Source: Atopsyche davidsoni
Lineage: Eukaryota > Arthropoda > Insecta > Trichoptera > Hydrobiosidae
Direction of reading: 5' to 3'
Assembly: GCA_022113835.1 (NCBI GenBank)
Contig: JAILWY010000013.1
Location: 14,742,001-14,806,000, forward strand
Length of the DNA: 64,000 bases
Position 1 is the stretch's first letter. Each line of letters starts with the position of its first letter. Position numbers and translations under genes: made by a program. Below are positions 54,717 through 64,000 of this stretch, one piece after another. Under the pieces are notes generated by a model. The model was not told where the DNA came from. It made no database searches and worked only from the letters and a program-made list of their open reading frames with translations.

Positions 54717-55785
54717 ATGCAACAAAACGTTTAATTTGTTTCATTTCATATTATTTCAGTTCATATATATTAATTGTTTGCTTATATATATTTACAACAT
54801 TTTTGTTTTTAAACGCATTTACCATTTCAAGTGATTTTTCAGATTCTGAAAAAGTAAGCTTGAAGAATCCCGTCAAACCCATAAGTGCTTACAAACAACA
54901 AGTCCATTGCCTTGTATATATATATTTATTTATATATAATATGCGTAATTTACCCAGTAACAAAAAAATATTTAAAATATATTTTTAAAATTTTTTACTA
55001 TTTTCAGTAACATGAAATACTTAATTAGTTTTATGGTGTTTGAGCTATTTTTATTGTATGATTAATACCATATCATGTGTACACATAAATGGTACTTCAA
55101 TTAATTTATTAATTTTCTAAAAATCCAAACATGTTGATTAATAATACAATACATGCATACATAAAACAAGATTAATGACACATTCTTGTTATTAATCAAC
55201 GACATAATATATTCAACAAAAAATGCTTTGACTGCAAATTTCTGGTATTTTTCATAAATGTTTGTAAAATTAATGAACTCATTAGACAATGATTTTAAAA
55301 AAACATTAATGTCCTGTAAATTTATATATAAATAAATTAAAGGCATTTATCTTAAACAAGTTCGACGTTTATTATTTGTGTGATCTAAAAATAATATAGA
55401 TCTGTTGCTTTTTAATTGAACTGATTATAGATTTTATTTTTTTTTATAAAAAATATCTTAGTTCAATCAAACGCGATCGATTCGTAAAAGACCTGTAATA
55501 TTAGAAATATATATATATATATATTAGTACAATACACTGAAAATACAATGAAAAATATACTAATGGAAAAATCAATAAAATGGAGGCTTTTACACCAATA
55601 AAGGCCTGCGCTGTATAAATTACATCTGCATGTAGAAAAGAAAAAAAAAGCATTTTTACTTATGGCAGAGTTATTCTAGAAACCATTATACTTTCTGTTA
55701 TTTTTACTACTGTATTTGTAATATTGACGTAACGAATTTCACGATGTTAGTATATCTCGTGTGCTAAACTGCTTGATGTCTTTTG
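54717..55785. other. AT-rich sequence with (AT)9 microsatellite
   Basis: Microsatellite at 55507-55524. Nothing else recognised. Confidence 0.4.
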
Positions 55786-55830
55786 TTCGTCGACATTTAG
55801 GTCCCGGTACTGGGGCCATCTTTTTCAGAA
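55786..55830 (-). repeat. Penelope-type hammerhead-like motif, copy 3 (decayed)
   Basis: Reverse complement: CTGAAAAAGATGG, GGCCCC-AGTA-CCGGGACC, TAAATGTCG. Helix II is preserved, both core strands are altered. Confidence 0.4.
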
Positions 55831-58179
55831 ATGGTTCCATTCTCTTGATAATGTAGCTCAAAACTCAAGAATTACCAAAAATCAACGACTAACAAAGGCT
55901 ACAAAGACCAACGAACCTATTTCAGTTGAATTTAATTTCAGACTTCATCAGCATCTCAATTTTTATTTTGTTGTATTTTCAGCAGCCAATCTAACGAAAA
56001 CCTAGTAAATTGAGCAAACATATGTATAATGCTGTAACCACGCCCAACGAAAGCCTCACTTTGTATTCAAAACATATGATTACCTCTCCTCTGCTATTAT
56101 GTAAAGCGGACAGCGGGCCGTCAGTCCAAGCGAAATGTTTTCTCTGTCCCCCGAACGGGGGGGAGTTTTCTCCCCCAATAATATCAGAAGGGACCTCATC
56201 TGTCGATATTCAAATGCCGGACTCGCCATGTTTATATTCATAAACGTGGACCGGAGAGTTTGTGTGGGGCTGGAGATTCATCCAGAAGTTACCGATACAG
56301 AAAAATGCAAAGCTTAAAATCTATACTTGAAGGGTTGTTCTATAATTCTGCTGACAAATTATTATTTTTAAAAATATACATAGTACCTCATTTTCATTGG
56401 CGGGACCTCACAAGTAGCATGCGTCATTTATAAGTTTTAGGTTGAATGGCTATTTCCTTAGCTTAGTCAGTCAGTACGTGGCGTTGTGTGAGTATTATTA
56501 ATCAGTGGCAGATATTTTTTTAACATTAAAAATAACTTTTTTACGTTGAATAGTTGAATGGCCATTTCCCAGGCCGCGTTAGACTGAGCGCATTATCAAT
56601 CAGAATTATTTTAACATGAGTATCCCCCCAGCTGTCAAAATAGCTATTACCAAGGATATTTCAGCATATTTTCACCGATTGAGTGCAGCACATTTTCATA
56701 TTCAAATTGCGCTTCCGGTCAGCTGACGCCGGAAATGCGTTTCAAACATAACATCGCGCGCTTTTAGCCTTTATGATGTGCTGATGAAAATTTACCAATA
56801 TTGCATATAAATTACAGTCGCACGTGGCTAGTAACACTATACTGGGATGAAATTAATAATATAATAATTCAAATATTATTTACCGTATAAACGCTATCAG
56901 TTGCTTTGATAAAGTATAATAAATGCTTGCCAAGACTTGTAATTAGTATTTTTTATTTAAATCGTTTTTATGCACATTTAACCAGTTTATTGTGTGTTTT
57001 TGTGTAAATATAAATAACAGGGTTAATAAGTTATAAGGGCATGTCAATTGCTTAAGCTGCACTAATATCATAATAACCTATTTTGAATATTTCTCTAACA
57101 CATTGAACGACGAAAAAAAAAATAAATAACGTTAATATTGAAAATCTGTGTAACGAATACTTTTATATTTAGTCCATTGTAACGAAAAAGTGAATCTTAA
57201 GGAAAAGATGTTTTTAATGAAACGACAAAAAATACATCGAATTTTTTTGAGTCGCGCAGGATTCCAACATTTTATAGTAATCATTTGTAGTGTGTAATAA
57301 ATTCAAGAATCAACCGTAAGGTATATCCGTGCAAAGCTTTTTTTTTATATAAAATATGTTTTTGAGCGTACTTTCATAGAATCGGGATTTTCGTCTTGGA
57401 TTTCCGGTAGTATTCAGAGAGGCACAGAAGTACCGGAAGCGCCTGCCGCCATTAATGCAAATCACCTGCCCGGTGTCTCGCACGCTCCCAGCATTATAAA
57501 AGTGTAACGCAAAGTATTCCTAGGTTGTAATTTTATTATTATCGCAACAAGAGCTATGCGGGAGACCGCTTGCGTATTTCCCACAAACTTCCTTCTTGTA
57601 ATTCTTCTAATGCGGCATTCTTCAAAATAATAATCTTCAACATTTCGCTTAAGTTATTTCCTGACGCAAATTTTAAGACTTTATATTTTATAATAGATAA
57701 TAGCGTTGTATGAAACGGCGATGTCACTACTTCCCATATTTTCCCATACTTCAAATGTTTGATATATATATTGTAAACATTAACCCCGTTTTGTCGTCAG
57801 TCGGCAATGAATAGGCTACCAGGGAATATGTGTTTTAAGTAATACATATATCCGAGACTTCCTGGAAATTAGGATGAAGGCTCCGTTCTGATAAGCTCCC
57901 GCGTTAAACTTGTATGAATATTTTTTATTGATCGACTGTTAAGAGCCGAGATTCCCAATATTTTTTGGTACATGATCTAATGGGACGTACATATTTTTTT
58001 TACTAGCTTGCAACTAAGATATTTATTATTTGATAAGCTCCTTATATACAACAGTAAAGCTACTAGTTTACATGATCTTACTAAATTGTAACATCAACTG
58101 AATGTCGTCGTTTGTTGTAATTGTTATATTAAAACAAAAAAATATCTGTAAAATAATATATCGGTCAGAACAGCATGCC
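55831..58179. other. Mostly AT-rich, with GC-richer patches
   Basis: Patches at 56095-56290, 56700-56740, 57385-57500 and 57770-57910. The second contains TTCCGG-TCAGCTGACG-CCGGAA (56713-56734). The third has facing TTCCGGTA/TACCGGAA (57412-57438) and octamer ATGCAAAT (57455-57462). No gene recognised. Confidence 0.35.
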
Positions 58180-58465
58180 ATCGAAAAAAGTTTCCAAAAA
58201 TGGCCACTTTTTGGGGTTAATACATTCAAACTGGAGTCATAAACATGGAAACTGCACGGAAAGCACTAAAACACTAAAACACTCTGCACACAAACAAAAC
58301 AAACTTCCAGCAAAATGGGGTAAAAACTTTGGCAATAATGGAACCGGAAGTCTGTCACGCGGGGCCGGTAAACCTTCCTGAAGTCCAGGTAGCGGTTCCG
58401 GCCGGACCGGAAGGGCGGGGAGGAGCAGCGCCTTGCATCCCCCGCCTTATGCAAATACTTGCGGA
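58180..58465. promoter_or_regulatory. GC-rich island with ETS-type sites and an octamer
   Basis: CCGGAAG at 58344-58350 and 58407-58413, an inverted TTCCGG at about 58396, and ATGCAAAT at 58449-58456. Frames on both strands are unrecognised. Confidence 0.35.
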
Positions 58466-58610
58466 CACAATGCCGAAATGTTTACACTGAAACGTCTGAC
58501 TGCAATCCACAGCCTTCTGACTGTGGTTCTTCATGACCGAAAAAGAAATGCTTAAAATTATATTTAAATAATCAATATTTTTGACAGGGAGTACTTGGTG
58601 GAATTCCGTT

Positions 58611-59062
58611 TTAACACACTAAAGGCGGGGCGGATACTGGTACCCGTTTCGCGGACTGCTGTCTAAAAGCGGAGCGCGTATTTATACCTTTTTGAATGTG
58701 TTAATTCTAAAAGCGGCAGAAGGTCATTTTACTCTTTAGGTTTACAGCTCGTAATGTTTGTTTAGGACTCGTCAACGTTACTTCTACCAATACTGTCCAA
58801 TGATTTTGAACAAAGTGACAATGAAGAAGTGGAGTGGTCAGAGAATGATAATCCTCCAATTATTGAACGTGGTGTTGTTGTGATCCCAAGTAATCCGCAA
58901 AGTGTGTATGAAGTGGTTTAACTGTTTATAGGAAACGATTTATTTGACTACATGCAAATCAAAGAGTGTATAGACTAGATTTCACACGCGCAATTTTACG
59001 CGAATTTTGCCCGCTACGCACATCAGTTTAGTCAATTAGGTTACCCGCTAAAGGTGTGTTAA
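58611..59062 (+). mobile_element. piggyBac-derived MITE, copy 2, with TTAA duplications
   Basis: Perfect TTAA at both ends (58611-58614, 59059-59062). The left end is CACACTAAAGGCGGGGCGG, and the right end inverted is CACACCTTTAGCGGGTAACC. It matches 32429-33099 inverted but without the duplicated 96-bp block. 444 bp between the target sites. Confidence 0.85.
58766..58921 (+). pseudogene. piggyBac transposase N-terminal fragment
   Basis: A 51-codon frame follows TTTGTTTAG: acidic SDNEEVEWSEND, PPIIE, then VVVIPSNPQSVYEVV and a stop. Relative to copy 1 it lacks the QFVGQS segment and gains an early stop. No catalytic residues. Confidence 0.65.
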
Positions 59063-59225
59063 TATTTTAAATAAAATACTCGAGTGATTTTTCATCATGT
59101 TAATTGGTGATCGGTTTCGCCAACTTTTCACGTTTTCGCGAACCGGTCACCAATAAAAAAATAACATGTGGAAAAATCACTAATATATTTTATTATAAAT
59201 ATTAAATAGGTTTTTCACAAAAAAT

Positions 59226-59595
59226 GGTTTTTTAAGCATTTTATTTAAAATATTAAACAGTATATTATTAACTTATGTTTATTGCACAAATATTATTTTT
59301 AACAAACCGAAATAAATGTTTTTTTATGAACATTAACAAATATTTTTTTTTTACAATTATATCTTTATTTACATAGCAGTATTACAATTACAATAAATAA
59401 CCCAAATATATTAATTCGCCTGGTAAAAAACAAGGATTTTTAAATGTACATACTTGATTTTTAAAAGACTTATGTATAGCTAATAAATAATATATCGGTA
59501 ACAATATCATTAATATTATGATTATTTCGGGAAGTTTTATACCATGATGACGGTATAATATAATACAAATATAATGTAATTATTATTTCCATAAC
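59226..59595. other. AT-rich sequence, nothing recognised
   Basis: No gene or other repeat. Confidence 0.3.
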
Positions 59596-59770
59596 ATTTC
59601 AATATTTTAAATAAAATAAAATACTTGAGTGATTTTTCCACATGTTAATTTTTATTGGTGACCGGTTTCGCCAACCTTTCACGTTGGCATTATTAATCCG
59701 AGTAGTTTTTTTAAATTTTATTTAAAATATTAAAATTGAATTCCTTCAGTACTCTCATTCAAAAATATTT
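59596..59770. repeat. Foldback repeat family V, copy 3
   Basis: Carries ACTTGAGTGATTTTTCCACA, ATTGGTGACCGGTTTCGCCA and, on the right, the inverse of the family's outer left end (GAATTCCTTCAGTACTCTCA). It shows that the outer left sequence is itself part of the inverted repeat. Confidence 0.6.
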
Positions 59771-61237
59771 ATCATTACATTTCATATATGTTGTAAAAAA
59801 TGTATCTGAAAATTTGTAATCTCTTTTTTTATCGATTTTGTTATTAAAAAATAATAAATAAAAAAAACTGAGAAATGTCAGGGTACGAACAACACATTCC
59901 CGAGTTGTTGTCATTTGCTGTTGCCAAGTCCCATCCCTATATTTCACTATTCATTGCCCCCGATACGAATCTCTGTAATCTAAATTCATAACTTTACCCC
60001 CTGGCACCCCAAGATTGCCATCGGCCCTTGGGGTTGATCATGACGAATTTTACAGTGAAGTACTTCTCTTAAAACCGACTTTGTCCAGTGCTCTTTGCAG
60101 ATTGAGCTACTGTAACGCTGTAACTGAGCAAAAATTTGAATCGTGACATGCAAGTGTAAACTCGATGTTTTTAGTTACAAAACCGCAGTTGTTAAATTGG
60201 ACTCAGCGCTAGGCTGTATTACTTGGAAAACTGTGATTTTTCTTTTCGTTTCATATGTGAATTGATTATATAATACATAAAAAAATATTGAATTGCATTA
60301 TTTAAGCTTTTAGTTAAGTAATTTGTTCGCATAGGCGAAATAACCGCACCCTTTGCTGGTCGTCCTAAATCGTCTATCCATAGATCTGAATGGGGAATTT
60401 CTTTTCGCGACTTGTGTGCTTTCTATGCGGTTTGTTTGCTCAGTTGGCGGTTTCTTCAATATTTATTTTCAAGTAAGCGTTGAAGTAAGAGTGAACGTCG
60501 CGTGTTCCCAGATCCTAAATAAATACGAATAATTTGCAAACTTTCATTCTGTTCTAATGCCACCTAACCTAGCCTAACATTTTTATCATTGTTTTATGAC
60601 AAAGGTGAACTAAAATAGATATAAAATGTTACCGGGACTGACTTATATTCAAATGTGCCTCAATTCTATAAAGTTAGGAAAACTTTTTTCGATAAAGTTT
60701 AGAAAATGGGTTTTACCGGAATGTTTGCAGTGATTGTATAGCGTGATGTATGTGAATAAATATATAAGAGAATGGTGTGAATTCCATTTAATAATATTTA
60801 ATGTTCTTTGGAAATTTATTATGCTCTAGAAAAATCCCAGAAGTTTTGATAAATCTATGAAAAATGAAAAACCTATTTGAAAACCTCTCGCTTATTTTAT
60901 AAAAACAGTCCAATTAACATTTTCGAAAATATAGCAAGTAAATAAAAAAATATTTTAAAGTAAAACAAAATACTTTTATAACGTATATTTTGTAAGGTTG
61001 TCATTTATTAATACATATACATTTTTGTAAAAGTTGGTTTATTTAAGCTATTTTAAAATAAACTGCCTAAAAATTTGGTTTGTAAAATCAAGATAAATTG
61101 TGGCAAAACTCTCAAAAAGATAGCATTGAGGGTTCTTGATGTCTTAACAAGATAATAACCAACATTACAGTAATATTATAATAAAATACTTGAGCGATAT
61201 TTGCAATGATATTAGCTTACTCTTTTCTTCAGTGTTA
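59771..61237. other. AT-rich sequence, nothing recognised
   Basis: GC-richer at 59985-60180 with a weak tRNA-like segment (60095-60165). No gene. Confidence 0.3.
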
Positions 61238-61480
61238 ACACCTTTTGAACTTTGCTAAGTTTTAAGTATTATAAAATCATGTATGAGAATATTCTCCGAC
61301 TACCAATATCCCCAGAAGTAAAAATCCCTAAAAACCATAGTTCTATCATTTCCTCCCTAGATCTTTTGAAAGTGTAAGTGACCGGACCGCTTTGATACTC
61401 ATTGATCACCTGAAGACCCAACCTGATGCATGTTTTCTGTAATATTCTGCATACAACAATAAAATACAGTACTTCATTCT
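61238..61480 (-). repeat. Family U repeat, copy 4 (reverse)
   Basis: Full-length inverted copy from GTGTTAACACCTTTTGAACT to AATATTCTGCATACAACAAT, useful for defining both family ends. Confidence 0.7.
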
Positions 61481-61554
61481 CAACGTGCATTTTAAAAGTC
61501 ACCTGCTATTTTATGTCGAATTTAGACTACATGCAATAAAACACCTCTGCGTTC

Positions 61555-61800
61555 ATTCCGTCTGTATTGATGTTTCCTGGGTCGTTCGGTTTCCCGGTTG
61601 TGAGGCGGGGCGATGCTCTCGGCTGCTCCGACGACCGGATAGCTCAGAGCCATTCACTTGGAGACAATAGCGCCGACTGTGGGAAGACGCCTCCGCCTGG
61701 GCAAAAGTGCATCGCCCGGTGCATCACTTGCAACTGAACAAATCCTCGCCGACAATTCCGAGCATCGCTTCATTACGGCGTGAGAACAGGGCCTGAATTA
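61555..61800. other. GC-rich island
   Basis: CpG-rich patch with no recognised protein. Resembles the other conserved-looking islands. Confidence 0.3.
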
Positions 61801-62679
61801 AACCTTACACAATCTACTATAACGAAGTTGATGGCGTTATTTATTCACTATTATATAAACTCTACGAGGGCAGACATTCAAGCGCAAACAAACTTAATTG
61901 GGACGATTAGCTACACCTGAATTACTGCGTCGCGTTAATTGTCATGTCGTGTAATTAAATGAAAATAATTATGAACTCTTTTAAAGCCACAGATGTGATA
62001 CATACTTTAAGTTTAAAATTATATTTGTAAACTTAGAAAAAAAACGGTGTCGTGGTTCTTTGTTTCATAAATTAGTTCTGCCTTGCGTTCATTGTATGCC
62101 CTTACCGCACTCCACTGCTAGCTACTCAACAATAGAATATATTTCTTGTGTCAGCTGTACATGATAAACTTCATTGTTGATCTAAATATTGTTCACCCGA
62201 GCTCAAAAATGTTATGAATATAACCTTTCATACGTGATATAAGTGCTTATATTTAAATTTTTCCAGTAATTTGATTTATAACTTTTAGTCAAAAAAATAT
62301 ATGTTTACCAGAAAGATTTTTTTATAAAAACAGCGTGATGGAAAACCAGTAATTTTTCTATAAAATAAACACCACAATTAAGTCAGTTCAGTTAAAGAGA
62401 ACCTATTATTAACTGAGCTTTACGCAGTAGTTTGAGGCGGTGTAATCTGGAATGTTTGTATTGACTTCCTTTGTAATTGGCGGTACAGGCATTGTTGATT
62501 TTGTTCGCACGTATTTACGAAATACTCTCGGAGATAACGTGACCGTTGACCGTGCCCTGCCCTTCTCTCAAGGCGGGCCGAGTTTTTACAAAGCACGTGT
62601 TATTTCACAATAAAAACTACCGCTTGAGAAATGCTATGCTCTTGGGTGCTTTGTCGCGTTTATTATTTTTTTTTTTTTC
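61801..62679. other. AT-rich sequence, nothing recognised
   Basis: Slightly GC-richer at 62530-62600. No gene or repeat. Confidence 0.3.
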
Positions 62680-62727
62680 GAGAATTTCGACGTTTCGGTT
62701 CCGGCACTGTGGCCACCCACAGAGACA
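62680..62727 (-). repeat. Penelope-type hammerhead-like motif, copy 4 (decayed)
   Basis: Reverse complement: GGCCACAGTGCCGGAACC followed by an intact GAAACGTCGAAATT. The CUGANGA side has become CTGTGGG. A T tract (62665-62678) lies next to it on the plus strand. Confidence 0.45.
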
Positions 62728-63699
62728 ACTTTTATCATAATAAAACTTGCATTAACCGGTTCCTGCTTTTTGGCGTTTGAGTAGTATGCCGCGTTTTTGA
62801 GAATTGAATTGAAGACTATATTTAAAGTAAGGCTCAAAATTCTAAAAACGTAAAAACTATCAATAAAATAATCGTTCTTCACAATAACATTTCTGGCAAA
62901 TAACAACAAATATAAACAACCAAATGGTTGAGATATTTCAATCTATATTATTTAAGCGCTGTGGTCTTTAAATAAGACTCTATTTGAAGAAGTTATCTCA
63001 TTGACGTTTTTGTTTAAATGTGGAGTATTACAAACTAAACCAGTCTAAGATGATGCTTTCGATAATTTTAAATGATTTACAACATCTTTGGCGCGCGCGC
63101 AAACGCCAGGAGCATTTAAATAGTAAAAGTCTTGAATTTAATTGATTTTGTTATGTAATAATTTACCCGAAAAAATAATTATAGTTTTTTAATTTATGGC
63201 TTTTCATAACCGGTTTTTGTGATATATTATACGGCTTAAAAAACCGCTATGCTTTTATCACTAGCTTGAAGGGCCCTTACTTAATAATATTCTTTGATTT
63301 ATTATTTTGCAGATATTAATACTAAAAAATTGTTTAATCTTATTTTAAAAGCAGGCTGTGACGTCCTGGTCTAGTTTACTTAGACGTGCTTCAGTAAACG
63401 ATCCTGAATAAGGCGGCTGGAAGATATTCAGCTATCTACTTCGGCCCGAGCTGACCAATATTCAGAATAGATTACGCTGAGACGTTAAATTATTCTAAAG
63501 TGCTTTAGTCTGGTTACTATCAGAGCCGCCCAGATTTAGGCTTAACCACGTAAATATTTTATAAGTACGTCTCAAGAAGTTTCACATATATACAGGATGA
63601 ATTTAGCTCGCCTACAATAATCTTATAACATTTAATATATATATATATTTTTTTTAAGTGCATATCCACAAAAGAGTTAAGTAACAATCTCACTAAAAA
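62728..63699. other. AT-rich sequence with (AT)6-7 microsatellite
   Basis: Microsatellite at 63635-63648. Nothing else recognised. Confidence 0.35.
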
Positions 63700-63950
63700 A
63701 AGCCTGTTCACGGTTTTTCTTTTACACCGCAGTTTTGTATTTCATGTAAAGGTTTGCGTATTGCTACTTTTATACAATCCATTCATTACAAAGCTTTGGA
63801 ATTAAGATATGATATTCTTTCTGCAGCAGGCTGCAGAAACAATAGCAGAAGCTTCCTCACCTCAACAAGGTACTTCCATAATACAATCAATCATACCAAG
63901 TCTACTACTTCATTACCGATCCTTTTTACACGCTGAGGGCACAGATTGTT
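63700..63950 (-). repeat. Family R repeat, copy 8
   Basis: ACACCGCAGTTTTGTATTTC, TTGCGTATTGCTACT, CACCTCAACAAGGTACTTCC, TACTTCATTACCGATCCTTT and ACACGCTGAGGG. It has lost the 5' GAGGAGGTTGGCGACC block. A short insertion duplicates CTGCAG near 63825. Confidence 0.65.
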
Positions 63951-64000
63951 GGTAAAACATTGATCCGCGTCTTCGCTTAATTGAATAGACATCGTAAAAA

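Larger units (their letters stand above)
58545..59225. repeat. Foldback repeat family V, copy 2, interrupted by piggyBac element
   Basis: Left part 58545-58614 (GGGAGTACTTGGTGGAATTC) and right part 59059-59225 are contiguous in copy 1. The central hairpin has arms ATTGGTGATCGGTTTCGCCAAC and the inverse of CGCGAACCGGTCACCAAT, with flanks ATGTTAATT / AACATGTGGAAAAATCAC also pairing. Confidence 0.75.

Overview
This window looks like AT-rich nuclear DNA from an insect or other arthropod with a large, transposon-loaded genome. The evidence is the absence of dense long ORFs, many short AT tracts, and decayed copies of typical arthropod transposon families: mariner/Tc1-like, Tigger/pogo-like, piggyBac-like and hAT-like elements, two non-LTR retrotransposon (LINE) families, tRNA-derived SINE heads, a Helitron-like fragment and Penelope-type terminal motifs. 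I found no intact protein-coding gene, rRNA gene, functional tRNA gene or CRISPR array. The window is best read as a gene desert or the inside of a very large intron. The exact taxon cannot be fixed from the sequence.

Layout. 1-7.2 kb: LINE fragments, a tRNA-centred foldback, a Tigger-like MITE, a retroposed insert with 15-bp duplications, and a LINE 3' end interrupted by a second LINE with its own target-site duplication. 7.2-13 kb: GC-rich patches with CRE sites, two copies of a LINE-3'-end-like repeat (family R), another LINE fragment and the first of three TTAA-flanked MITEs (family T). 13-25 kb: a near-perfect heat-shock-element array (13.66 kb), GC-richer conserved-looking islands, a second Tigger-like MITE abutting a LINE, a Helitron-like ORF, a 10-bp minisatellite, a third Tigger-like MITE and a strong pre-miRNA-like hairpin (22.8 kb). 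25-37 kb: more family R and T copies, solo repeats, a broken Tigger-type transposase C-terminus and a piggyBac-derived element with a duplicated end. 37-45 kb: GC islands with homeodomain- and POU-like sites, a deleted mariner-like element and a hAT MITE with a perfect 8-bp duplication. 45-51.1 kb: a 13-bp minisatellite, a palindromic foldback repeat and a composite G-rich tandem region. 51-64 kb: a ~0.9 kb inverted duplication, GC islands, a second piggyBac-derived MITE lying inside a foldback copy (its empty site is visible elsewhere in the window), and further R-family and Penelope-motif copies.

There is no metabolic or operon-like logic here. The parts that could be functional are the pre-miRNA-like hairpin, the heat-shock-element array, the GC-rich islands (several with ATGCAAAT octamers, CRE or ETS-type sites) and four short plus-strand segments of 42-57 nt with good splice signals at about 9.9, 23.7, 40.1 and 52.7 kb. 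Those four may be small exons of a gene whose main exons lie outside the window. Everything else that can be named is decayed mobile DNA.
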